A program made the translations under genes and the position numbers. Source: Streptomyces hyderabadensis (GTDB lineage Bacteria > Actinomycetota > Actinomycetes > Streptomycetales > Streptomycetaceae). Taken from it: a stretch of 64,000 bases of DNA. This document shows positions 1 to 9,053 of the stretch, in pieces. The notes beneath the pieces were generated by a model. It had not been told where the DNA came from. It ran no database searches and worked only from the letters and a program-made list of their open reading frames with translations. Within the stretch, counting starts at the first letter, position 1. Each line of letters starts with the position of its first letter. The stretch spans positions 124,001 through 188,000 of the forward strand of contig NZ_JAIOJZ010000006.1 in assembly GCF_020404845.1 (NCBI RefSeq). Reading direction: 5' to 3'.

Positions 1-779
<779 letters not shown>

Positions 780-790
780 TACGTCCAGCG

Positions 791-832
791 AAAGGCCGTC
801 CGACCTGCCACGGAGCGGGTTGGGCGGCCTTT
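791..832 (+). terminator. Hairpin terminator of ychF
   Basis: Arms 791-805 and 818-832 pair over 15 positions with two G-T wobbles, with a 12-base loop. AAAGG/CCTTT pairs close the base. It lies 12 bases after the ychF stop. Confidence 0.7.
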
Positions 833-1059
833 GCGGTACGCACAGGGTCCGCAGTCGACGGCGGCGTACCGCTCACTACGCTGACAGGGTGCGCTACAGC
901 ACGGCCGAGGAGGCCTCGGCCTACGCCGCCGGTCTCGCGGCATCGATGGGGCTCGTTTGCTCCGACCCGCAGACTCGGCTGCCGCGGTCGTGACCGCCTT
1001 CGGGTCGAGGGCCCGTGCAGGCCGGCACGGCCTTCCTGCGCGCAGGTAGCGTGACCGGC

Positions 1060-1596
1060 ATGTCCGAGGAGTTGCCCGGTTTTCCCTACCACCCCGACCC
1101 CTTGGCGACCGGGGCGGTCGTTGCATCCAGCACGACGTGCGTCTGCTGCGGGAAAGCGCGGGGGTTCATCTACACGGGCCCCGTGTACGCGGTCGAGAAC
1201 CTCTCCAACCTGCTGTGCCCATGGTGCATCGCGGATGGCAGCGCGGCTGCGAAGTACGACGCGCACTTCATCGGTGACCCGGTCGGCGACGATGTCCCAC
1301 TTGAGGTCGTGATGTCCGTTGATGCGTGTACGCCGGGCTTCTCCTCCTGGCAGGACTCGCGGTGGTTCTTTCACTGCGGTGACGGCACGGCGTTCATGGG
1401 AGCGGTGGGGGCGGCCGAGCTGGCCGCGTTCCCGGATGCCCGGGAGGAACTGCGCAGCGAGGCCGGCGCGTGGGGGTGGTCTGCCGAGGCAGTGGAGAGC
1501 TATCTGGAGGCTCTGGACAAGGACGGTCAGCCCACCGGCTACCTCTTCAGGTGCCGCACTTGCGGCCGGTACATGGCGTACGCGGACTTCACGTAG
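1060..1596 (+). CDS. CbrC family (UPF0167) cysteine-rich protein
   Basis: This 178-residue protein starts FPYHPDPLATGAVV and then has CVCCGKARGFIYTGP and LCPWCIADGSAA, the signature of the CbrC/UPF0167 family. Three CxxC pairs (CVCC, CPWC, CRTC near the C-terminus) suggest zinc binding. CbrC of E. coli is linked to colicin tolerance; its biochemical role is not known. The ATG at 1060 is chosen because the conserved FPYHP motif follows directly. In-frame codons upstream to 1015 encode nothing conserved. Upstream (833-1059) there is only a 34-codon GTG reading frame at 889-993 with no recognisable match. The gene is convergent with the DUF6000-like gene, 20 bases away. Confidence 0.85.
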   Translation: MSEELPGFPYHPDPLATGAVVASSTTCVCCGKARGFIYTGPVYAVENLSNLLCPWCIADGSAAAKYDAHFIGDPVGDDVPLEVVMSVDACTPGFSSWQDSRWFFHCGDGTAFMGAVGAAELAAFPDAREELRSEAGAWGWSAEAVESYLEALDKDGQPTGYLFRCRTCGRYMAYADFT

Positions 1597-1616
1597 CCGC
1601 GGTCAGGCGGCTGCGG

Positions 1617-2246
1617 CTACGGCCGACTCCAGCCGTTGCCGAACTCGCACTGGAGGTCTGTCCAGCGGCGCTGTTCGGCGGCGATGTGACTGGGGTAGCC
1701 GAGGCGTCCCACGCCCTTGACCCACTTGTTCCAGAGGCCGCCGGGCCGGATGAAGCGGTCGGCGTGCTGGGTACCGAGGAGGGCGTCGAGTCGGAGGAGG
1801 GCGCCCAGGGAGGCGGGTTGGTCGTAGTGGAGGTCGGTGCGGGGAAGGTACCGGTCGAGATAGGCGGTGAGGATCTCGGCGTCGGCGTGGGTGCCGAAGC
1901 GGGCCAGGGCGAAGCAGTAGGCGCTGCCGGAGTAGCAGACCTCGCTGTCCAGGAGCAGGTCGCCGATGCGTGCCCGGAACCGTTCGCGGTGGTCGACGCC
2001 GATCAGCCAGGCGGCGGTGAGGCGCGAGCGCCATTCGTAACCGAGGAGGGCTTCCAGTTCCTCGTCGGTGATCGCAGCGGCGTCAGTCAGCAGGTGTCGG
2101 GTGAAACGGGTGGTGTGTCGCCACCGGGGGCTCAGGAAGCGCCCGCTGTTCAGTACGAGGTAGCGCGGCAGGCCGCCGTACGTCCTCGCCACGTAGCTGT
2201 CGATCACGTGGCCGTAGCCCATCTCCCGGGGGTGCTGGGACGGCAT
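1617..2246 (-). CDS. DUF6000-like protein
   Basis: This 209-residue soluble protein contains ITDEELEALLGYEWRSRLTAAWLIG, SGSAYCFALARFGT and an LDRYLPRTDLHYDQ segment, which I recognise from the DUF6000 family. The function of the family is unknown. It is the last of three minus-strand genes (CPCC protein, HEAT-repeat protein, this gene) separated by an overlap and a 3-base gap, so they are almost certainly co-transcribed. Composition is alpha-helical with no signal peptide or membrane segment. Family recognition is from memory and could be wrong. The coding call itself is well supported by tight packing and codon use. Confidence 0.75.
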   Translation of the reverse strand: MPSQHPREMGYGHVIDSYVARTYGGLPRYLVLNSGRFLSPRWRHTTRFTRHLLTDAAAITDEELEALLGYEWRSRLTAAWLIGVDHRERFRARIGDLLLDSEVCYSGSAYCFALARFGTHADAEILTAYLDRYLPRTDLHYDQPASLGALLRLDALLGTQHADRFIRPGGLWNKWVKGVGRLGYPSHIAAEQRRWTDLQCEFGNGWSRP

Positions 2247-2249
2247 CGG

Positions 2250-2981
2250 TCACCTTTCCGGGTACAGGTCGGTACGGTCGATCCAGGTGGGGGCGACGAA
2301 GATGTTGTCGCCGACGGGGGCTTCGGAGGCTTCCAGCAGGGACCAGGTGCGGGACTCCTCGACCAGGTGCTCCCAGGGCGCGGTCCAGTCGAGTTCCCAG
2401 TTCAGGGCGGGGCCGGAGACGCCGTAGATGCGGCCGGCGTCCACGCGCCAGAACTGGGAGTAGAGGATCACCTGGGCGTGGTCGGCCAGGTCGTTGATGA
2501 TCTCGGTGAGGTGGACCGAGGGCCAGCCTGGGGCGTTGTCCGCAGTGGTGGGTCGCAGGCGCGCGGTGAGCGGCGGGACGACGGGGCTGCGTGCGCCGAG
2601 TTCGGTCAGGGCCCAGCGGATGCCTTCCGGCTCGCTCCAGTCCGGGGGCGTCGCCCGTTCCAGGCAGGTGCGATAGGCGCGGCGCACGGGCTCGACCGCG
2701 CCGTCGATCTTCAGGCTCGCCAGGGCCATCGCCGCCCATTCGCGGACGGTCGGATTGTCGCTGTCCAGCAGGCCGATGAGAGCGGCGCCGCAACGGGGAT
2801 CGCCCACCTCCTCGAAGACCTCGATGGCGGTCAGCTGACCGAAGCCGCCGAGGGCAGGCAGGCCGTCGATGACGGTGGGTATGGCGTCGGCGCCGATCCA
2901 GATCAGCTCCGCGCGGGCCTCGCAGGACTCGTAGGCCTTGCCGTCGAGCTGTCGGACGAGTGTCTCGATGTGGGAGGTCAT
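2250..2981 (-). CDS. HEAT-repeat-like protein
   Basis: This is a 243-residue protein starting MTSHIETLVRQLDG. The N-terminal half has two or three HEAT-like helical pairs (AIPTVIDGLPALGGFGQL, GAALIGLLDSDNPTVREWAAMALASL). The C-terminal half has no recognised domain. HEAT arrays are protein-interaction scaffolds, and several polymorphic-toxin immunity families use them. The ATG at 2981 overlaps the TGA of the upstream CPCC gene in an ATGA, which fixes the start better than the longer in-frame extension. A 3-base gap separates it from the next gene. No catalytic motif is visible, so a binding or immunity role is only inference. Confidence 0.75.
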   Translation of the reverse strand: MTSHIETLVRQLDGKAYESCEARAELIWIGADAIPTVIDGLPALGGFGQLTAIEVFEEVGDPRCGAALIGLLDSDNPTVREWAAMALASLKIDGAVEPVRRAYRTCLERATPPDWSEPEGIRWALTELGARSPVVPPLTARLRPTTADNAPGWPSVHLTEIINDLADHAQVILYSQFWRVDAGRIYGVSGPALNWELDWTAPWEHLVEESRTWSLLEASEAPVGDNIFVAPTWIDRTDLYPER

Positions 2982-3364
2982 GACGCGGAGTGGTCCCGGC
3001 GCCAGAAGGTGGGGAGCCACCAGCAGAGCGCCAAGCGGTCTTCGGGCCATGGGACGCGAGCCTCGGCACCCCAGTCCTCGAAGGAGTCCCGTGCCGGATC
3101 GATGGGGCGCCAGGCGGGATCGAGGGGCTCGTCCTCAGTCGGCGGGCGGGCGTACCGGCGGCCGTGCTCGTCACAGGCGCCGAAGTCCTGGTAGTTCCGC
3201 TGGGCCTCGACGAGGGAAACCCTGTTCGCGCCACCGTCCATGGACGGCCGGCGGAGCTGGACCCCGTCGTCCTCCGAGAAGCAGACGGGGCAGATCTCGT
3301 AGGAACCGGGCATCGCGTCCAGCACGCGGTCCCCGCAGCATGGGCAGGGGTAGCGGTCGCTCAC
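2978..3364 (-). CDS. CPCC family cysteine-rich protein
   Basis: This is a 128-residue protein with YPCPCCGDRVLDAMPGSYEICPVC close to the start, a CxCC...CxxC arrangement typical of the Cys_rich_CPCC family, then NRVSLVEAQRNYQDFGACD. The four clustered cysteines suggest one zinc site. I chose the GTG at 3364 because an AAGGAG lies 9 bases upstream and the CPCC motif begins five codons later; the in-frame extension to 3523 has no ribosome site. It heads a three-gene minus-strand operon. The family is common as scattered single genes beside toxin and immunity modules; no function is established. Confidence 0.8.
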   Translation of the reverse strand: MSDRYPCPCCGDRVLDAMPGSYEICPVCFSEDDGVQLRRPSMDGGANRVSLVEAQRNYQDFGACDEHGRRYARPPTEDEPLDPAWRPIDPARDSFEDWGAEARVPWPEDRLALCWWLPTFWRRDHSAS

Positions 3365-3526
3365 CCTGGCAGTCTCCTTGCCGGTCCCGCCGGTGCGCCA
3401 CGGATTTCTCGGCCTCCGCCCGCCCGGCCAGCCCGCAGACAGTCGGGCGGTGTCCGTCGCGTACGGCCCCGGGGACCTGTTCACCGCCGGGTCGTTGGGC
3501 TGGGCGGATTGAGGGCGAGGCACCCT

Positions 3527-6409
3527 CTACCGCGCTGCCCCGGCATCCGTCAGTGCGCCGTCGAGCGCGTCGCGGAGTTGGGAGCGGGCGGTGATGCCCA
3601 GTTTGGGGAAGGCGCGGTAGAGGTGGGAGCCGACGGTGCGGGGGGAGAGGAACAGCTTCTCGCCGATCTCGCGGTTGGTCAGGCCGCGGGCCGCGAGCTG
3701 GACGATCTGCTGTTGCTGGGGGGTGAGTTCGGTGATCGCGTGCGGGGCGGTGCCGTTCGCCTCGATGCCGGCGGCCCGGAGTTCCGCCTTCGCGCGCTCG
3801 ATCCACGGTCGGGCGCCGAGCCGCCGGAACGTGTCGAGGGCTCCGGTCAGCAAGGGGCGGGCCTCCGCGATACGACGCCGGCGGCGCAGCCACTCGCCGT
3901 AGTCCAGCCGGGTCTGCGCCCGCTCGAAGGGCCACTGCTCGCCCGCCGGGTCAGCCAGCGCCGCACGGAAGTGCGGTTCGGCGTGGTCCGGTTCGGCCAG
4001 CAGGGCGCGGCTTCGTTCGATGAGGGAGGAGGCGCGTGCGGACCGGCCGGTGCCCAGGTGGCGTACGGAGCGCTGCAGAAGTGCCACGGCGCGTTCCGGC
4101 CGGCCTCGGCGGACGGCTGCCGCGGCGAGTTCGGCCAGGACGGTGGGGGAGACGTGGTAGTGGACCGGGTCGCCGGCCTCGGTGAAGGCGGAGCGGAACT
4201 GCTCGTACGCGGTGTCGTAGTCGCCCTCGGCCACCGCCGCCAGCCCCAGGGCACGCCGGGCGAAGACCGTGACGGAGCGGCTTTCCAGGGGGTCGACGAG
4301 GGCCAGTGCCCGCTCGGCGTTCCGGCGCGCGTCGGCCGGCTCACCGAGCAGCGCCAGTACGGTCGCGTCGAGGGCGCGTGCGCAGGCCTCGGCGTGGTCC
4401 AGCCCGGCCTGCGCGGCCACCTCCGCGATCTCGGCGGCCACCGAGCGGGCCTCGGCCCAGCGGCCCTGTTCCACGTAGGCCCAGCCGGCGGCGCAGGCCA
4501 GACCGGTCGGTAGCGGGCCGTGTGCCCGCCAGCGGTCGAACGCCTCGTCGAAGGTCCTGGCGGCCAGCGTGGTCTCGTCGAGGAGCCAGGCCACGACGGC
4601 GAGCGCTGTCAGGGATCCGGCGTCGTCCGCGCGTTCGGCCTCGGCGATCAGCCGGGGCAGCGCCGGGGCGAGGGACGCACCCGCGCCGGTGGGATCGGAG
4701 ACGGCCAGCGTCCAGGCGCGCAGCGCACCGCCTGCGGGGGAGTCCGGCACCTCGGAGAGCAGGGCCGCGATCCGCTGCCGCTGGGACTCCTCGCCCGAGT
4801 AGTAGCGGACCACCGCCGCCGCGGCGAGCGCGTCCAGCAGGAGGGGCGACCGTGCCTCCGCCGCCTCACCGGCGATGCGCGACAGCAGCGCGAAGGCGGC
4901 CGTGTGGTGCGCTCCTACGGTCATGAGCTGCCCCGTCGCCAGCGCGGCCCGGCTGAGCAGCGCCGGGTCGGCGGTACGCCTGCGGACCTCCTCGGCCAGG
5001 CGCTCCACCCAGCCGAGCTGACCGGTGAGGACGGCCGTGTCCGCGGCGTCGGCCAGCAGCCGTGCCTGGTCCGCGCGGTGCGGGCTGAGTTCCGCGGCGC
5101 GCTCCAAGGCGGCGGCAGCGGCCGCGTGGCCGCCCCGGCGCCGGGCCCGGCCGGCCGTCTCCAGCAGGGCCGCCGACACCCGCTCGTCGGGCCGCACGGT
5201 CGCGGCGGCGAGGTGCCAGGCCCGGCGGTCGGGCTCCTCGCACAGCAGCCGGGCCAGGGCAAGGTGTGCGCGACTGCGCTCCTCGAAGGGCGCGGCGTGG
5301 TAGATCGCCGAGCGGACGAGCGGGTGGCGGAAGGAGACCCCGATGCTCTCCCGTCGTACGAGACCGGCCCGTTCGGCGGGGGCCCACACCGTGTCGGGCG
5401 CCTCGGGCAGGCCCCGTGCGGCCGCCGGGGCGTCCGCCGCGTCGGTGGCGGCGAGCAGCAGCAGGGCGCGGCGGGTGGTGCCGGGCAGGTCCCGCAGGTG
5501 CCGCGCGAAGATCCCTTCCAGTCGGTCGGTGACGGGCAGCGGGCCCTCCAGGCCGGTGCCCTCCGGTTGCCTGTTCGCGGCCGCCCGGGCCAGTTCGACC
5601 AGGGCCAGCGGGTTGCCCGCCGCCTCCTGGAGGATCCGGGCCCGGGTGCGGCCGGTGGGCGGCCACGGCTGCTCGTCGAGCAGTCGGTTCGCCGCATCCC
5701 CGCCCAAGGGCCCGATCTCCAGGCGCTCGTAGCCCTTGTCGAACCCGGGCAGCGCGGCGGCGGTGCGCACACCCATCAGAAGTGTCACGGGATCGCTGTC
5801 CATGCGCCGGGCCATGAAGGAGAGCACGTCCAGTGACGCGCGGTCGATCCACTGGGCGTCGTCGACCACCACCAGCAGCGGCGCCGGTTCCGCGAGGTCC
5901 GACACCAGGGTCAGCACCGCCAGGCCGACGAGCATGGCGTCGGGCGGTGCGGCACGGTCGGCCAGCCCCAGAGCGGCCCGGAGCGAGGAACGCTGCCGCG
6001 TCGGCAGTCCGTCCAGGTCGCCGAGGACCGGGCGGAGCAGCTGGTGCAGACCGGCGAACGCGAGATGCCGCTCGGACTCGCTGCCGACCGCCCGCAGCAC
6101 CCGGAGGCCGGCACCGCGCGTCCGCCGTACGGCGAGGTCGAGCAGGGTGCTCTTGCCGACACCCGGTTCGCCCTCGACGACCAGCACCGTGCTGCGGGAC
6201 CGGTCGGCGGCGACGCGGTTCATGATGCGCGCGGTCTCGGTGTCCCGGCCCACCAGGACCGGGCCGGGATCCGCAGCCGTGATCCGGTCCGCTCGAGCGC
6301 TTCCGCCGTATGCCACAGGTGCTCCAGAAACAGGGGTTTCTCCGACAGTAGCGGGGCGGAGCCGGGCCCAGATGCAGTCACCTGACGCATACCGCCGCCC
6401 CGTCACCAC
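3527..6409 (-). CDS. LAL-type (large ATP-binding) LuxR family transcriptional regulator
   Basis: This is a 960-residue regulator of the MalT/LAL class. A P-loop (GEPGVGKSTLL, about residues 80-90) and a Walker B stretch (LLVVVDDAQWID, about 175-185) form the AAA/STAND ATPase. A long alpha-helical TPR-like region follows, and a C-terminal LuxR helix-turn-helix (LTPQQQQIVQLAARGLTNRE, SPRTVGSHLYRAF) occupies the last 65 residues. Such proteins activate adjacent catabolic or secondary-metabolite genes when a ligand allows ATP-driven oligomerisation. It diverges from the MBL-fold hydrolase with a 41-base gap, so it may control that gene and the esterase. The start is uncertain: GTG 6409 is used, but GTG 6316 with GGAG upstream lies closer to the conserved LVGRD segment. 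Confidence 0.9.
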   Translation of the reverse strand: MVTGRRYASGDCIWARLRPATVGETPVSGAPVAYGGSARADRITAADPGPVLVGRDTETARIMNRVAADRSRSTVLVVEGEPGVGKSTLLDLAVRRTRGAGLRVLRAVGSESERHLAFAGLHQLLRPVLGDLDGLPTRQRSSLRAALGLADRAAPPDAMLVGLAVLTLVSDLAEPAPLLVVVDDAQWIDRASLDVLSFMARRMDSDPVTLLMGVRTAAALPGFDKGYERLEIGPLGGDAANRLLDEQPWPPTGRTRARILQEAAGNPLALVELARAAANRQPEGTGLEGPLPVTDRLEGIFARHLRDLPGTTRRALLLLAATDAADAPAAARGLPEAPDTVWAPAERAGLVRRESIGVSFRHPLVRSAIYHAAPFEERSRAHLALARLLCEEPDRRAWHLAAATVRPDERVSAALLETAGRARRRGGHAAAAAALERAAELSPHRADQARLLADAADTAVLTGQLGWVERLAEEVRRRTADPALLSRAALATGQLMTVGAHHTAAFALLSRIAGEAAEARSPLLLDALAAAAVVRYYSGEESQRQRIAALLSEVPDSPAGGALRAWTLAVSDPTGAGASLAPALPRLIAEAERADDAGSLTALAVVAWLLDETTLAARTFDEAFDRWRAHGPLPTGLACAAGWAYVEQGRWAEARSVAAEIAEVAAQAGLDHAEACARALDATVLALLGEPADARRNAERALALVDPLESRSVTVFARRALGLAAVAEGDYDTAYEQFRSAFTEAGDPVHYHVSPTVLAELAAAAVRRGRPERAVALLQRSVRHLGTGRSARASSLIERSRALLAEPDHAEPHFRAALADPAGEQWPFERAQTRLDYGEWLRRRRRIAEARPLLTGALDTFRRLGARPWIERAKAELRAAGIEANGTAPHAITELTPQQQQIVQLAARGLTNREIGEKLFLSPRTVGSHLYRAFPKLGITARSQLRDALDGALTDAGAAR

Positions 6410-6450
6410 GACGCACCCTTGCGGCAGAACTGATCGAACAGGAGCGCACC

Positions 6451-7365
6451 ATGGACACCATCACCCTGGGCGACGTCACGGTGACCCGCGTCTGGGAGTA
6501 CTTCGGTCCCGTCGACATGACGCCCGAGGCGTTCGTCCCGGACAGCCCGGCTCAGGCGTGGGACACGCACCGTTCCTGGCTGGTGCCGGACTTCCTCGAT
6601 GCCGAGACCCGCATCGTCAACACCGCGATCCAGACCTGGGTCCTGCGCAGCGAGGGCAGGATCATCCTGGTCGACACCGGCGTCGGCAACCACAAGGACC
6701 GGCCGTACGCGCCGGTGTGGAGCCGCCTGGACACCGACTTCCTGGGCAATCTCGCCCGCGCCGGGGTCCGTCCCGAGGACGTCGACATCGTGATCAACAC
6801 CCACCTGCACGTCGACCACGTCGGCTGGAACACCTATCTCGACGGCCGGACCTGGGTACCGACGTTCCCCAACGCCACCTACCTGATGGCCAAGGCGGAC
6901 TTCGACTACTGGAACCCGGCCAACGAGATCAAGACCCTGCTCGGCCGCGGCAACCAGAACGTCTTCGAGGACAGCGTCGCCCCCGTGCACGCGGCCGGAC
7001 TCACCCGGTTGTGGGAGGGCAGCCACCGGATCGACGCTAACCTGCGCCTCGACCCCGCCCCCGGGCACACCCCCGGCTCGTCCGTGCTGCGGCTGGAGTC
7101 CGGCTCCGACCGGGCGCTGTTCGTCGGCGACCTGATGCACAGCCCGATCCAGATCCACGAGCCCGACGCCAACAGCTGCTTCTGCGAGGACCCCGCCGAA
7201 GCCCGCGCCACCCGCCACAAGCTCCTGGGCACGGCGGCCGACACCAACGCACTCCTCTTCCCCGCACACCTCGGCGGCCACGGCGCCGCCGAGGTCGTCC
7301 GGGAGGGCCGCAAGTTCGCCGTCAAGGGCTGGGCGCCCTTCGCCAAGTACGGCGCGCACGCCTGA
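6451..7365 (+). CDS. MBL-fold metallo-hydrolase (lactonase-like)
   Basis: This is a 304-residue metallo-beta-lactamase-fold hydrolase with the dinuclear metal motif HLHVDHVG (about residues 116-123), a distal GHTPGSSVLRLE and SDRALFVGDLMH, which complete the metal site. The arrangement resembles N-acyl homoserine lactonases and related cyclic-ester hydrolases, but the substrate cannot be read from sequence. The ATG at 6451 has GGAG about 10 bases upstream. It is divergent from the LAL regulator and followed 91 bases later by a carboxylesterase, which points to a small ester or lactone degrading cassette. It has no signal peptide and is probably cytoplasmic. Confidence 0.88.
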   Translation: MDTITLGDVTVTRVWEYFGPVDMTPEAFVPDSPAQAWDTHRSWLVPDFLDAETRIVNTAIQTWVLRSEGRIILVDTGVGNHKDRPYAPVWSRLDTDFLGNLARAGVRPEDVDIVINTHLHVDHVGWNTYLDGRTWVPTFPNATYLMAKADFDYWNPANEIKTLLGRGNQNVFEDSVAPVHAAGLTRLWEGSHRIDANLRLDPAPGHTPGSSVLRLESGSDRALFVGDLMHSPIQIHEPDANSCFCEDPAEARATRHKLLGTAADTNALLFPAHLGGHGAAEVVREGRKFAVKGWAPFAKYGAHA

Positions 7366-7378
7366 GGCCCGCGGAGGG

Positions 7379-7448
7379 ACACGCGAGCGAGAACACGCGA
7401 GCACGGACGCGCGAGCAAGCACACGCGACCAATGACATGCGAGAAAGA
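7379..7448 (+). repeat. 14-bp tandem repeat in the carboxylesterase leader
   Basis: Five direct copies of a 14-base unit (ACACGCGAGCGAGA and variants) run from 7379 to 7448 and end 8 bases before the esterase ATG. The core ACRCGCGA is kept in four copies and drifts in the last. The last unit (GAGAAAGA) supplies the only ribosome-site-like sequence. Confidence 0.8.
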
Positions 7449-7456
7449 CACGTGAC

Positions 7457-8950
7457 ATGAATCAGCACCACGGGTCCGTCGTGACCACCGCGCAGGGAAC
7501 CGTTCGCGGCCTGCGCCGGGACGGCGTACTCACCTTCCTGAACATCCCGTACGCCGCCCCGCCCCACGGCGCGGACCGGTTCGCCCCGCCGCAGCCGCAC
7601 GAGCCGTGGGACGGGGTACGGGACGCGACCGTGCCGGGGCCCAACGCCCCGCAGTCCGCGCGCAGGCTCGGCGACATCGACATGACCCCCTACTTCGGCA
7701 CCGGCTGGAGCCGAGGCGAGGACTACCTCACCCTCAACGTCTTCACGCCCGCGGCCCGGGACGGCGAACTGCCGGTCATGGTGTTCGTCCACGGCGGCGG
7801 CTTCGTCGCCGGATCGACGCGGGCCGAGCTGTACGACGGGTCCGCGTTCGCCCGTGACGGCGTCGTCCTCGTCACCCTCAACTACCGCCTCGGCATCGCC
7901 GGGTTCCTCGACCTGCCCGGGGCGCCCGCCAACCGCGGTCTGCTCGACGTCGTCGCCGCGCTGCGCTGGGTGCGGGAGAACGTCTCCGCCTTCGGCGGCG
8001 ACCCGCGCAACGTCACCCTCTTCGGTCAGTCGGCCGGGGCGACCATCGTCGGCGGCGTCCTCGCCACCCGTGCGGCTTCCGGACTGGTCCGGCGGGCGAT
8101 CGTGCAGAGCGGCAGCGGCCTGGGCGCGTTCACGCCCGAGCAGGCCGCCCGGGTCACCGGGGCCGCTGCCGAGATCCTGGGCGTCGAGCCCCACGCCGAC
8201 GCCTTCGGGGCCGTCCCCGACGAGCAGCTCGTCGAGGCGGCGGCCCGGCTCGCGGGCATCGACCTGCGGACCGGGACCCACCGCGACCCGCTGATCGGCC
8301 TCAGCCCCTTCAGCCTGGTCCTGGAGACCCAGCCCGCGGCATCCGTCGCCGCCGGTCTCGCCGCCGACGTCGACCTGCTCGTCGGCACCAACGCCGAAGA
8401 GGGCAACCTCTACCTGGTCCCGGTGGGCACGTACGCCACCTCGACCGCCGCCGACGTCGACGAGGCCGCGGCACGCTCGCACCCGGAACCGGCGCGGCTC
8501 GTCGAGGCCTACCGTGCGGCACGCCCCGGGGCGTCCTTCGCGGAACTGCGCTCCGCCATCATGACCGACGCCCTGTTCGGCGCGGGCAGCCGCGCCCTGG
8601 CCGACGCCCACGCCGCCCATTCGCGGTCCGCCACCCACGCCTACGAGTTCGCTTGGCGCTCCCCCGCCCTGGGCGGCGCACTGGGGGCCGCCCACACGGT
8701 CGAACTGCCCTTCGTCTTCGACCTCGCGTACCTGCCCGGGCTCAACGGCCCCGCCGCCCTGCTCGGCCCCGGCACGGCCCCCGCGGACCTCGCCGGACGC
8801 GTCCACGAGGCCTGGATCCGGTTCGCCCGGACCGGCGACCCCGGCTGGGACCCGTACGACACCGACCGCCGGGCCACCATGCGCATCGCCGACGACTGGA
8901 CGCAGGTCGACGATCCCCGCGGCCGGGAACGGCGGGCCTGGCAGGCCTGA
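7457..8950 (+). CDS. Type-B carboxylesterase (alpha/beta hydrolase)
   Basis: This is a 497-residue type-B carboxylesterase. It has FLNIPYAAPP near the N-terminus, the oxyanion-hole HGGGFVAGS (about residues 114-122), the nucleophile elbow FGQSAGA (Ser near 194) and the late HTVELPFVFD region that carries the catalytic His. The full Ser-Glu-His scaffold is present and the length is normal. There is no signal sequence, so it is likely cytoplasmic. It hydrolyses carboxylic esters; the natural substrate is unknown. It follows the MBL-fold hydrolase and is probably co-regulated by the LAL protein. It is convergent with the M14-type peptidase, whose stop lies 86 bases downstream. Confidence 0.92.
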   Translation: MNQHHGSVVTTAQGTVRGLRRDGVLTFLNIPYAAPPHGADRFAPPQPHEPWDGVRDATVPGPNAPQSARRLGDIDMTPYFGTGWSRGEDYLTLNVFTPAARDGELPVMVFVHGGGFVAGSTRAELYDGSAFARDGVVLVTLNYRLGIAGFLDLPGAPANRGLLDVVAALRWVRENVSAFGGDPRNVTLFGQSAGATIVGGVLATRAASGLVRRAIVQSGSGLGAFTPEQAARVTGAAAEILGVEPHADAFGAVPDEQLVEAAARLAGIDLRTGTHRDPLIGLSPFSLVLETQPAASVAAGLAADVDLLVGTNAEEGNLYLVPVGTYATSTAADVDEAAARSHPEPARLVEAYRAARPGASFAELRSAIMTDALFGAGSRALADAHAAHSRSATHAYEFAWRSPALGGALGAAHTVELPFVFDLAYLPGLNGPAALLGPGTAPADLAGRVHEAWIRFARTGDPGWDPYDTDRRATMRIADDWTQVDDPRGRERRAWQA

Positions 8951-9005
8951 CAGACCTGGAGCACGCCGACGCGGTGACGCGCGCCGCACGGGAACAGGAC
9001 CGCGG

Positions 9006-9053
9006 CAGAGCTTCAAGGCATCAGAGCTTCAGTGCATCAGAGTTTCAGTGCGC
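9006..9053 (-). repeat. 16-bp triplicate across the stop codon of the M14 gene
   Basis: Three consecutive 16-base units (CAGAGCTTCAAGGCAT, CAGAGCTTCAGTGCAT, CAGAGTTTCAGTGCGC on the plus strand) occupy 9006-9053. The last encodes the C-terminal ALKL of the M14 protein, and its stop codon lies at the junction with the middle unit. The unit is not a multiple of three. Confidence 0.8.

Noticed and set aside
889..993. A 34-codon GTG frame between ychF and the CbrC-like gene
   Set aside because: No ribosome site, no recognisable sequence and no coupling to a neighbour; kept only as a note.
1470..3194. A 570-codon plus-strand frame across the immunity-like operon
   Set aside because: It overlaps three minus-strand genes that have start overlaps, a strong ribosome site and conserved motifs; the plus frame translates to Gly/Val/Glu-rich shadow sequence.
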